DNA from: Endothia cerciana | Taxonomy: Eukaryota > Ascomycota > Sordariomycetes > Diaporthales > Cryphonectriaceae | Assembly: GCA_026119935.1 (NCBI GenBank) | Contig: JALRMH010000023.1 | Span: 372,001-436,000, forward strand | Reading direction: 5' to 3' | DNA length: 64,000 nucleotides | Shown here: positions 1 to 11,000 of the stretch, one piece after another | Numbering within the stretch: the stretch's first letter is position 1 | How the letters are laid out: every line of letters starts with the position of its first letter | Position numbers and translations under genes: made by a program | The notes under the pieces: model-generated | Databases searched by the model: none | Told to the model about the DNA's origin: nothing | What the model saw: only the letters and a program-made list of their open reading frames with translations

Positions 1-296
1 GCAACCACGTCACCTTCCTGCCCGGCGCCAGGACCCACTGGCACTCCCACGAGAACGGGCAGGTCCTCGAGGTCAAGGCGGGCAGCGGGTGGGTCTGCGA
101 CAGGGGCGGCGTCCCCCAGCGCATCCGCGTGGGCGACATCGTGCAGTGTCCGGCCGGTACGGCGCACTGGCACGGGGCGGACGACGGGAGCATGATGATG
201 CATCTGGCGATCAGCCTAGGAAAGACAACTTGGCTCGACGAGGTCACCCAGGATGAGTACGCAAGGAAAGGCGGACTAGACGATGGCGCACATTGA
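1..296 (+). CDS. Cupin-domain protein, 3' end only
   Basis: The reading frame is open from base 3 to a TGA at 294-296, giving the last 97 residues of a protein whose start lies outside the window. The visible part is a small beta-barrel cupin. The first cupin motif is clear (PGARTHWHSHENGQVLEVKAG, with two His and one Glu as metal ligands) and so is the second (GDIVQCPAGTAHWHGA, with the last metal His). The C-terminal LDEVTQDEY is typical of small cupins related to the carboxymuconolactone decarboxylase-associated group. The protein probably binds a divalent metal, but its substrate cannot be read from this fragment. No intron is needed in the visible part. The family call is firm; the function is unknown. 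Confidence 0.85.
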   Translation, partial: NHVTFLPGARTHWHSHENGQVLEVKAGSGWVCDRGGVPQRIRVGDIVQCPAGTAHWHGADDGSMMMHLAISLGKTTWLDEVTQDEYARKGGLDDGAH

Positions 297-1043
297 CAGG
301 CCCAAGGGATTCAGGGTCAACTAACTATACGGAAAGGAGAAAATAGGTCTCACGAGGGAGGAGGGGAGTTGTTCTTGACTGATCATACATATAAATAACA
401 TCCCACCCCCTTTCACCCTCACCCGGCCGATATGAATGGGGTCTAGATGATATCATGCCCTTTTGTAAGATACGACCACCTTTTTCTCTCTTGCTTCCAT
501 AAAACCTTGGCCAAACAAGGTTGGCAATGACGCCCTTTGATATTATGTGCAAGGAGGGAGGGCCATTGGGCCACTTCCCATTCCTCAACTGCTCTGGCTT
601 GCGGATATTGCCTGGCGGGAATGCAACAAGTATCCGTGGCCGTGCTCCAAACCAACTTTCATTACCATTCCCTGAACACTCCGTTCTGTACATAGTAGGT
701 GTCTATCAGACGGCTATTACGGCATGACGGGCCTATGTTCTTCTCGGGCCGTCGTGGTGAGGACGTTGCTTTAGGGCAGCAGAGGCCGAAGGCAGCTGCA
801 TAGACGACCCTTGACCCACAGCGCGACCGCGTGGAGTCAGGTCAGACCGGGGCCATTGGCCAGAGATTCTTAACGACAAGTGGGACAGCACACAGGTACG
901 GCCTCTCCAATCAGGGGCAGCACCGTCTGCATAGCCTAGACAGGCCAGCCCTGAAATTGTTTCTCACGGTCCGGATGAGAGACCGAGCTACGGATGCATC
1001 TGTGTGCCTTGGCCAGCAAGACTCCAGGCACAGGCTACCAAAG
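297..1043. other. Intergenic spacer, cupin to DUF2235 gene
   Basis: Holds the 3' flank of the cupin gene and the promoter side of the next gene. The short overlapping open frames on both strands show no family resemblance and look like chance. No clear TATA box or RNA gene is seen. Confidence 0.5.
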
Positions 1044-3125
1044 ATGGCGCCGACGTCGTTCAAACGCCTTATCGTTTGTTGCGATGGCAGTTGGATGAAC
1101 GCCCTGGGCAAGCAAGGGTGAGACTGGGGGGGGGGGGGGCGTTCTTGTGATCCGCCGTCTTGCGATCAGTGCTGACCCTCTATGAAACAGCGATGCTTCC
1201 CCGCCATCAAATGTATGGCGGATCTGCCGTCTCTTCAGCAAGATCTGCGCGGATGGATCCAACCAGATCGTTTATTACCATGCCGGTGTGGGAAGTTCGG
1301 GCTCCGCGCTGGACTCGGTGACGGGCGGAGATTTTGGCGTCGGGCTGGACGCGGTGAGCTGCATGCGTGGCCCGTAGACGATCGCGCTGGTGTCTGCGGC
1401 ACCTGCTCTAACGTCGTTACGCAGGACGTTCGTGAGCTGTACAGCTTCATCTGCATGAACTACGTCGACGGGGACGACATCATCCTCGTTGGCTTTTCTC
1501 GGGGTGCCTTTACGGCGCGTGCTGTGGCAGACATGATCGCGTCTCTGGGCTTGATGACGCACGATGGGCTCGACCGATTTTATGAAATCTTCACCGACTA
1601 CCAGTTGATGGGTAGCGAGCGTCGTGATACGCGAGAGTACATTTTCAGAGGGATCCAGCCATACGATGGTGAGAAGGGCACGGCAAAGATCCTCTGGGAA
1701 GAGGAGCGCAAGCGTGAATATCGGGGATTTCTCAGGCAGGTTCGTTGTTCGCGTGGTCACCCTAACATATGCCCACCTCCAGAGATCTCACCATCGCTCA
1801 CAGATGGCGTACACTCGAGACACATATCAAGACGGCGTCACAAAGATCAAGATCAAGGCTGTTGCCGTGTGGGATACGGTTGGAGACCTTGGCATTCCAC
1901 CGGTCCCCTTGCTGGGCGTTCGGGGATCATCAGAGCAATAAGTTCCCCCCGTTCGAGAAGGCCTTTGTGCGCACCACCGTGTCTCAAATAGCTGACCTTG
2001 TTTGATCACGTGGCGGTTCACCAACAGCAATGTTGCAAGAGAGGTGGAAAACGCCTTTCAAGTAGGTTCCCAGGACCACGCTGCCTTCTCTGATGCCTGA
2101 GTTTGCTGATAAAATGGTTATACGTTAGGCTTTGGCACTCGACGAGCCTCGTGCAGCATTCCGGCCCACGCTATGGGAGCGCGTTCATGTTAATGAAACC
2201 AACCTCAAGCAAGTGTGGTTTCCCGGCAGTCACGCCAACGTTGGCGGCGGCGGCTACTACGACCAACAGATCGCAAATATTACACTGGCCTGTAAGTTTC
2301 AACCTCAAACGGCCAGCGTGAAGACCCACGTCTCACAGAACAAACGTAGGGATGTGTGACCAGCTGATGTCTGTGGCCGTCGAATTCGACATGGACCCCA
2401 TGAGAAAGCTCTTTCTGGCCGGCGTACAGTGGTCAGCCGCACATCCCTTCCCGTGGACTCCATCAGCCGAGAGAGAGAAGCCTCTCCCTTGGGCAAACGA
2501 TGATATCTTCCCAGCCTCGAGGCTCTCCGCCGCCTCCAGGAGAGATGACAAGCACAACGACATCACGGTCGCAAGTACGACCGATGTCGCGGAGCTCTGG
2601 GAGACTGCTCGTCCCTGGGGCCTTGGACAGACACGAGCACCTACAAGCTTACTGCAGAGAGCAATGGGCCAAGTCACTCGGCGCCCTGGCCTTGTCATGC
2701 GGGTGGACGAAGACACCAACAAAACGACGCACGAGCCATTACTGAACACGGGAGAGGCGGTGCACAGTAGTGTTCGTGTGCGTCTCGCGTGTGGGGGCTT
2801 AAGTATGGACGACGAAGGCACCTGGACCTGCAAGCCGCTCACTGAGTCTGAGGACCAGACTCGACTATGGAGACTGGAGCGGGCCAAGAAGGCCGGTACA
2901 GAAGACCTTCAGGATACAGAGGGGCCTTGGCAGTGGACATGCGCGCGAGCTTTTGCTAGAGCAGATGCAGTGGAAGAGATGGGCCCACATCTCGGAGTAC
3001 TTCCGGAGGAGCCGCTCACGGGAATCTGCGAGAAGACTCTGCTTGCACTGACGGTAGGCCTAAAGGACGTCTGGAAGTATGCTGAAAGTAAGGGGGGTAC
3101 TGCAAATTTCTACCTAGGTACATAG
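1044..3125 (+). CDS. DUF2235 alpha/beta-hydrolase (Tle1-like catalytic fold), seven exons
   Basis: Predicted exons: 1044-1117, 1191-1353, 1425-1739, 1804-1937, 2010-2061, 2129-2291 and 2350-3125; 558 residues. The DUF2235 signature is complete: N-terminal FKRLIVCCDGSW (nucleophile-side Asp), PSNVWRICR, IVYYHAGVG, the nucleophile elbow LVGFSRGAFTAR (GxSxG), AVAVWDTVGDLGIP, then QALALDE, WFPGSHANVGGG and a C-terminal PW.LG region. The family is related to the Tle1 phospholipase effectors of bacterial type VI secretion, but fungal members are uncharacterised intracellular proteins; a hydrolase role is inferred. Five introns are GT-AG. The intron at 1938-2009 has no GT-AG solution and fits only AT-AC ends. 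The acceptor of intron 3 is uncertain: AG at 1782 or at 1803 both keep frame. Intron 1 contains a run of 14 G. If the AT-AC intron is not spliced, the protein would stop after about 230 residues. Confidence 0.82.
1938..2009 (+). other. Predicted AT-AC intron in the DUF2235 gene
   Basis: Exon 4 reads ...GVRGSSEQ and then hits TAA at 1939-1941. The family pattern resumes as WRFTNSN from base 2011. Removing 1938-2009 (starts ATAAGT, ends TTGATCAC) joins ca+g into Gln and continues in frame into WRFTNSNVAREVENAFQ. A CTGAC branch-point-like element lies at 1992-1996, 13 bases before the 3' end, and the 72-base length matches the neighbouring introns. ATAAGT with a fungal-type branch point is the pattern of U2-type AT-AC introns, not the U12 type. 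Confidence 0.6.
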
Positions 3126-5955
3126 ATATGTATAGAAGTTCAAGATCATACAGTGGCTCAAGAGGGCCGAGACCGATCACACCGAGACCCAATACGCAGT
3201 CGTATGAGGTATGATACATCCTTTGCTGTAATTCACCACCCCAGCTTCCCCCGGTGTGCCTCCTACACCGACATTATCTACAAGTGAGTCCCCCTGGGGG
3301 ACAGCGGTTTTCCTTTGTTACCACCCCTCCCCGACCAACATCCCCGTAGACCGAAATCGCAATCCAATAGCTCACGTGTCCAGTGCCCTCTTCACAACCA
3401 GCATCTATCGTTGCTCCGCGGAATATGAATGCTCGCGATCCCTCCACAGATAATTATCTCAGCAGCGTCCAACACCTGCCGAAAAGGGCAAACGATGAGT
3501 CTGACATCCACTTGAGGCGCAGGTCCGCCTCGGAAACAGTCAAATCCCCTGCACTATTGGACCAAAGGCCCATGCAGGACTCCTTTCGATTCCGCCCCCA
3601 AAGGTCATTTGCGACCTCTCAGCCACTGCAACAGATCCGAGTGCCCCCCCTCCCGCCCGGGCAATATTTAAACTGCTGACGAGGGAGCAAGCCACCCCGC
3701 CCAAGCCCTGCCCTACCCCCGGATCTTTCTTTAGCACGGCGTGAGTACTGGGTAGAACTAACCTGTTGTCGAGGCTCGCCGTTCCAACCACACAAAAGCA
3801 GGGTATGTCGGGGCATAAGCCTGGGGCCGGTGACCATGTTGGGTTCAGCTAGCCCAAGTCAGCCCAGCTCAGCCAGACGATATCCGTCAGAAGAGCAGGA
3901 TTCGGCCGCGGGGAGTTGGCGCAGGACTTGCCCACTCGCGGGTGCCCACGGCCCTAGTATGTAGACATAATATCGCATTCAAGTCAGACACGCCCGAACG
4001 CCAAGGACAGACAGATATCCGCTCCCCCTTTTCGGACGTGTCGGAAGGTTGTGATATGCTGCAAGCAGGCTGTCCGCCACCACGTTGGGCCCTAAACGTA
4101 CGCGGATGCAGCACGGCATTATTGGGACCTACATGTAAGCCGCCAAGGCGCACATCCCGCGCCTCTCTTCACCCGGCCGATTGGCTGGCATCTTGGCCCA
4201 ACTACGTGGCGGTGGGACCGCGGACTGATCTTCGATGGCGGTGGCACTGTGCTTCACAGGCTCTCCAAGGAACACTGGCCCCCACTAATAACTGCATATG
4301 TACATTCGAAATGAGGCGATGACACGTTCAGGGTTCCTTTCCAGCGCGGCAGCGTGTCGAGGGCCCGGGACACCCTACCTCATCAACGACGCTATTCGAC
4401 GTCCGCAGGATCCTTCGGGCAGCCGGAGCATTCCGAGCGAGGAATGACTCCAACTATCGCCTTTTGTCTTTCTTTTCCATATGACTGCCTCTAGTGCATA
4501 GCACGAGCATCGGGCAGCGTCGGCATATATGTTCCGGAGGAGCCGTGTTGAGGTCGGGGTCCACAGCCACATAGAGGTCACATCTGGGGACTCTGTCAAA
4601 TGATGATATTGTAAAATAGATCTCCTGAAGACCACGTTTTGGATCTCGTTTCGGCGACCACGATCCACATGAGAGCCCAGGCCCCGAATCTCGTCCTGTC
4701 GGATTGTTCCGCAGATCATGTTCATGCACCCGCCGGCGGACCAACTATTGGAATCCGGGGCCAGGACCTTGAGTTTGGTAGCGAGGGCGAGTACCGCCAA
4801 AAAGGAACCAGATGAGAATCGGCATGTCAAGGACATATCTCTCGCACGTGGGCAAGGATCCTCCTCGTATAGGTACAGCCAGCAACAGGCGAGGGGTCCC
4901 AGGACGCTCACGGCCGGCCGGAAATATGATCAATAATGATGATTACTGAGCCTTGAAGGTCCAAAACTTGACACCTCTTCAAGAACTGCGGCACTCTATC
5001 GCCCAACCGCCGAGGCTCAGAGGCCACCTCCCCCTCCCTCCCATGTGGCACGAACCGCCGGGTCGTATGGCGACCGCGTGTGGAGTCTTCCTGTCGCTGC
5101 CTGGCAAGGCCGCCTTGGTGGGTAACAGTCGATGCCGTGCGACATGGTCATGTACTGTACATGCATTGCCACTCTCCATACTCTGGACTATTGGATACTT
5201 CGCAGGCTAGCAAGGGCCTGCCTACGATCTCAATATGCAATGCAACATAGTGGATAATCCACACCCCCGCCCCCCCTTTGACCATCCGTCCTCTGGCATG
5301 CTGCCGCTGCAGGAACTGGCCACTGTCGAGGTCAGGCGAATAGTCTAGATCCATCCATCACGCTTGCTGCATCTAACCGGTGCCCATCTTCTACGAGTTG
5401 GGGCGGCAGGTCATGACCGCCCACGTGCAGCTGAACGACGACTAACGCGCGGATTCTAGTCCAATAGGGGGTCCGGAGACGGTCATCAGCAGCGCCGCAG
5501 CTGTCGGGATGCAAGCGAAAGCCTCGTGCTACGATCACCACAGTGCAATTTCCCGCCGGGACCTGACTGATCAATCGATCCGTGCGTGGGCAGTGGGCTT
5601 TACTGCTGAGAGAAGCACCAACCAGCCTCTCACGTCAGAGAACCAGTCGCTCGCAAATGTAACGGTAGAGACATGTGGTCTTGGGGGCCGTTCTTATGAG
5701 CTGAGTCGGCCCAGGCCAGCAAGCGGTCAGGCGAACTCGGTCCTTGCGAGGACGAGGACCTGAGAGATTCCTTTTATAAAGACGAGGACCGATAGCCACA
5801 GCGTGCGTGCTACATGGCATCCATCCACATCAGCAAGCACTGGATCAGAAGACTCACGACTGTGGGCCGGCCGAGTACTCCAGCCATAATCTTGTCCTGC
5901 ATCTCGCCTGCCACCGCGTCTGTCGCACAGGTGCCAAGCCCCCGAGTCAGTTACG
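3126..5955. other. Gene-poor spacer, 2.8 kb
   Basis: No recognisable gene. The longest frames (for example 4375-4911 on the minus strand, 178 codons, and 3942-4322 on the plus strand) match no family I know and show no exon-like continuation. Near 5151-5166 there is a short palindrome around a GTACTGTAC core. The last 200 bases hold the promoter of the FAD oxidoreductase. Confidence 0.5.
5775..5780 (+). promoter_or_regulatory. TATA box for the FAD oxidoreductase gene
   Basis: TATAAA preceded by CTTT, about 180 bases upstream of the chosen ATG at 5956. This spacing fits a fungal promoter with a 5' leader of roughly 140 bases. Confidence 0.45.
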
Positions 5956-7583
5956 ATGTCCCCTACTATGGACGCCGTGATCAGGTCGACAAGCTCGAGA
6001 GCCAGTACCAGTGCGGCATGTGTAAGCCCTTCACCTCTCCTATGTGCCACCGCGCTCGGGCCCCCGTGGGCGGTGTATCACGACGCAGGTGGGCTTGAGA
6101 AGGTGATCTGATCAGTGTTGATGTAGTGCGCTGTCCTGTCCGCCCTTTTCGGTCCCAGAATATCGTTTCCCGGTAGCATAACGTACAACACCTCCCAGAC
6201 TACGTATTACTCGCAACAGGAGGAGACCGTCCACCCAACCTGCGTTTTTGTCCCCGGGAGCTCAGACGATGTCTCCCTCGCAGTGTCAAGCCTCGCCGCC
6301 GACCCGGCATGCCAATTTGCCATCCGCTCTGGCGGCCACACCATGAACGCGGGCGCGGCGAATATCCAGAACGGCGTCACCTTCGACCTCTCGGCCCTCG
6401 ACTCCGTCACCGTCAGCGACGACGGACAGAACGTGGTGAGCGTCGGCCCCGGCGCCTCCTGGGACCAGGTCTTCGGCACCCTCGAGCCGCAAGGGCTGGC
6501 CGTCACGGGCGGGCGGGCCCAGGGCGTGGGCGTGGGCGGGTTCAGCCTCGGCGGGGGGCTGTCGTGGTTCTCGCCCCAGTACGGCTGGGCCTTTGACACC
6601 ATCCTCAACTACGAGGTCGTCCTCGCAAACGGCACGATCGTCGACGCACAGGACGACGACGACCTGCTCGTCGCCCTCAGGGGCGGGTCCAACAACCTCG
6701 GCGTCGTCACGCGCCTCGACATACAGGGCTTCGGGCAGGGCGACCTCTGGGGCGGGTTCCTGTACACGCCCATCTCGACGGTCGACAACCACATCGACGA
6801 GTTCGTGAGCTTCACCAACCAGGACGACTACGATGTGTACGCATCGATGGACATGGCCATCTCCTACACCGCCGCCGACGGGCTCCTCGTCATCAACCAG
6901 CCTGTGTACACCAAGCCCGTGGAGAACCCGGAGATCTATGCGGACCTGCTGAAGCTCCCGCAAATCTCCAACACGCTGAGGATCGCGAACCTGACGGATC
7001 TAGCCGCGGAGACAGCCTCGTTGCAGCCGAGCGGACTACGGTATGTTTGCGCCGCGCAAGAGAGTAGAGGGAAAAGGAGAGAGCTATGGGCTGATTGATT
7101 TACAGATCGAATTACCATGCGATAACTCTCGTCTCAACCACGGAGGCCCTCAGCGCCTCGTGGGCCGCCTTCAACGCCAGCGTCCCCTCCATCTCCGGCG
7201 TCGCAGACATCGGCTGGTCGATCGTCTTCGAGCCGCTGCCCCCGGTCATCTACGCGCGCCACGCCCGCGAGAACTCGCTGGGCCTCCAGACGAGGAACGG
7301 GTCCCTGGTCGTCGTCCTCCTCATGGCGGCGTGGACGGACGCCACGGACGACGACACGGTATACGGGGCGACGGCGTCGCTGGCCGCCCAGATCGAGTCC
7401 GCGGCGCGCGCTCTCGGGGCCTGGGACCCGTTCCAGTACTTGAACTACGCAGACCAGTCCCAGCAGCCCATCGCCAGCTACGGCCCCGACAGTGTTGCCA
7501 GGCTCAGGAGAGTGCGCAATCAGGTCGACCCGAGGGAGGTGTTTACAAAGCAGGTTCCTGGTGGCTTCAAGATACCAAAGTAA
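5956..7583 (+). CDS. FAD-linked oxidoreductase, BBE-like (PCMH fold)
   Basis: Predicted exons: 5956-6021, 6127-7040 and 7106-7583; 485 residues. The N-terminal half is a PCMH-type FAD domain: CAVLSALFGPRISFPGS, TCVFVPGSSDDV, then SGGHTMNAGA, whose His (about residue 93) is the usual covalent flavin attachment site, and GGRAQGVGVGGFSLGGG. The C-terminus carries the BBE signature YLNYAD...VRNQVDPREVF and PGGFKI. The second covalent-FAD Cys of bicovalent members is absent from the GGRAQGVGVGG loop, so single attachment is expected. Relatives oxidise alcohols, sugars or secondary-metabolite intermediates with O2; the substrate is not predictable here. Most relatives carry a signal peptide, but the proposed first exon is short and Ser/Thr-rich without a hydrophobic core, so the 5' end is the weakest part of the model. 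No tailoring genes lie beside it. Confidence 0.85.
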
Positions 7584-8048
7584 AAGCAACGAACGGCATC
7601 TAGGACATCTCCACAATAGTAGGAAACATGTAACAAAGAAAGTAATGTATATAACCTCAAATATTACATACCTATGAATCACTTGATAAACAAGAATGTG
7701 GGCCCTTGACAACGTCACCTCGGGCATCTTGGATTTCTTGACAAATATGCTGAGCGAAGTCAGCAGTGGAAAGCCGCCGCGGCTTATCACAAGATCTATT
7801 CGAAGCTAACCACCAATCGTAGGGAAACAACTCCCCAGCAACCGAGGGGGTATCTAACTTGGTTCTGAAGCTCAATACAAAGCTTCCAGTATGCATCTCC
7901 GGTCAAAGATCCCTACTCCATCTATTTCACAATAATGTCCCGCACCGTCCAGATAAATCGCGTGATATCGGGAGGACCCTCCCCCCCCCCCCCAACCGTC
8001 TCCGTCCAAAGTTGACCGCCAGTGGTGGAATGGCGTTGGGTGGCGATT
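7584..8048. other. Spacer between convergent genes
   Basis: AT-rich 3' flanks of two convergent genes, with a run of 13 C at 7981-7993. No gene seen. Confidence 0.5.
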
Positions 8049-11000
8049 CTATTGATTCCGCGCTCCAGCCTCCTCAGATACAACTGTGCTTCCGCCGAAC
8101 TTGACGCTCTTGCGCCGCTCTCGCTCACCTCCTCCGGCCCGACCTGGACTGGAGCTCAGGCCAGTGGAGGCGCCAGACCGACCGGCGTTGTCGCTACTAG
8201 CACCGCCGAAATGGACGGCAGACGCAGCATGTCTCAGCCCGCCACTGGCCAGTGACTCGCGAGCAGACTCCACAGCGCGACTCTGAGGGATGTCATTTGC
8301 GTCACCGTAAACGCTGCCCTCGAGACTGCTCTCGCCGCCTCGTCGACTCCTCCCTCGCGAGCCTATTCCGATATCATCATTGCTGAGCACTCCCGTGCTA
8401 TAGCGGGCCACAGAAAATCTCGGGGTGGCCGTCTCATAAAGGTTGGCCCTTCGATTTACTTCCTTCACCAAACGACTGACCTCTTCTGTCCTTGCTACGG
8501 TAATCTCCGCCCGGTAGTTGCCTGGAAGGCACGCATGCCCACAGCCGTCGAAGGGACAGCATCCATCCGACAAGAGACTTGCCCCGCGACCATCAACAGA
8601 GGAATTGGGTTCCTCATTGTCAACTTCGGAGTGCCAGTTCTGGAGACAAGACACGTGGCCGCCATGCCCGCAGCCGGCGCAGTACCACCACGTCGACAGG
8701 GGAGCATCTTCGTCCCCGGCCGCGGATGAATGTAAAAGATCCGCGGAGATTTCGACTGAAGCGTCGGATTCGGCCATATCGCGATGACGGCAGATCGCGC
8801 ATGGCGCCATGACTGCCAAGCACCGCTCACACTGCCAGATGGGGTTAGGCCTCTTGCTCGATTTACGACGGTCGATCTCCCTAGGCTTGTGGCAGGTGGA
8901 GCAGATGAACGCAGCCGTATTGTTGGATTGCGCGGGTCTAAATACTGCCGGATAGTCGTCGCCCCATTCGGAGAGCGGTTCTCCAGGCCAGCCTTTGACG
9001 CACAACTTCCGGAGAACAGCCGCCTGCGTGAAGAGCTTCATGCTCGTAAGCCGACCATGGTGCTGTTTGATAATAGCAGCTGCCTGAAAAGGATCAATCA
9101 CATTGTCGTCTCGGATCAAGGGTCTCAAGAGCAGAACCATCGCAGAAGCGTTTAGAGCCGAAGACCGAGTCTCGAAGTTGAGAGCCCATGACACAACCTT
9201 AGAAGGGTTGAGAGGACTTGGTTGGGAAAAGGGCGTCTCGTCTTCCCAGGCAACTGGGTGAGGATATGGTGGATCGTCCGACCACGGTAGGTAATCCGCT
9301 TCCTGGGGCTCTTCTGCATCTTCGTAGTGGATCTCAAATGAATTGTATAGGCTCATGCCAACAGCTGCCGTCTGAGACGTGTCGCGTGGAAAGCTATCAG
9401 GCTTGGGATGTGATTCACCTCTTTGAGAATCAACGCTGGCCATCGTGGTTTGTGTGATGTGATACTCGTCATCTGTAGATTGCGTTGCTGTCGCGCCCAT
9501 CGAGCCGGCTCCGGCAGAGACGCTGGGTTGCTGACCCGGGTGGCTACGGTCTTGTATCATGGCGCCTCTGATCCGGCTCTCGTACTCCCCGGTGCTGGTA
9601 CTGCGAGCAAGCTGAGGGTGTATTGGACCACCAGCCCTGTGGGTGCGTCTCGGTATGGAGCTGGAGGACGATGCTGCAAGCTGCGTGGTCTGCCTGCTGC
9701 CGCTTGAGATAGAGAACATCTGCCCATAGCTCTCGTCAGAGTCCTGCCTCGCGATGACCCTTCTCACGCTGTCAGGGGATCTAGGTTCAAAATCATCATG
9801 ACCCCGCGATGTAGGCACATCAATGGCTCTGCTGATAGTCTCTGTGTCGTAAAAGTCATAGCCCTCGGTACTCGCATATGCGTCACTATCATTACTCGTA
9901 GTGGAGATCGGTTTGGAATCCAGCCTCTTCCTCAGTGACGGGCGATGTTGAAGCGGTGCTGGAAGGGCGAAACTGGCGCCCTCCTGCACCGGCGTCAGTT
10001 TCTTCCCGAATGAAAAGCGGTGGTCGGCATGAGCAAGACCCTTCTCGGTAGGTTGATTGTTGCCATCGATCGGCCGAGCAAGGGGGGTAGGGACGTTCGA
10101 AGTGCTTTCAAACTCCTCCGTCAACAGAGAGCGAAGCCCGCCTGCCTTGTCACCCCCAGTCAATGGCGACAGACCGGTCATCGAGGCATGACCTGCTCCC
10201 ACAGAGCCTGGATGGTCGGTGTCGGGGCTTTTAGATGTGGATTTTGGCTTAAGCTTCCGCCTGGCCCTTTCCGACCTCTCCAGCTCGCCGCTTCGTCGGT
10301 CGTGGTGATACTGCGCCCTCCTCGGAAGAAGCAACTGCATAGCGTGAGCCAACAAAAGCCAGATCTGAGACAAGCGGAAGAGACCAATGGTTTCTGCGGC
10401 CTTGGAGTAGTGATGTAGTATAGAAACGACACGGTCCTCGAGGGATCCCCCATCCTTCTTGTAGGGTAACAAGTCTTGCAGCGTCTCCAGATAATGGGTT
10501 GAGAGATATTCGTAGACAGGTATCCTATCTGCCGACGGGACTCGGCCAACAGCCATGGCCTGTTGAGACCTGTAAAAGCCAGCTGCTTTGATAGACTGGG
10601 CCAGTGCCAGGATCGGAGCGTCTGGGCCACCAGGAGGGGTAGTATTGTGAGTCTGGGCTGATCGGCTGGTGGCGGGAGCGCGTCTCTGCCTCGGCCGATT
10701 CCTCTGCGCACCCAAGAAGCTCCCGGAGACTTCGTCCTCCGAGTCGCTGCGGTTGATGCTCAGCATGGGAGTTGTTGGACTTGAGCTGTATGATGGCGGA
10801 ATCATCTCAGCAGGGACGACTGATCGACGTGGTCGTCGCAACTGGGGGCGCTCGTCGAGGAAGGCCATGAAATCTCCTTGTGAGGAGAATGCCAGCGCGG
10901 AAGTAGGGATCTGGTCTACTACCTTGGGCGCATGGGCGATATCGAACTGGTTAAACAGGCCGTCATGGCCGACCGTCCACAGTAGATCTTGGTCATGCCA

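Noticed and set aside
1740..1803. Reading through intron 3 of the DUF2235 gene as coding
   Set aside because: The unspliced frame leads to unrelated sequence and loses the conserved IKIKAVAVWDTVG block, which lies in another frame.
4375..4911. 178-codon minus-strand frame in the spacer
   Set aside because: Short hydrophobic patches look suggestive, but there is no family resemblance, no leader and no compatible neighbouring exon.
6286..6963. 225-codon minus-strand frame
   Set aside because: Shadow of the FAD oxidoreductase exon 2, with biased Val/Glu/Asp composition and no family pattern.
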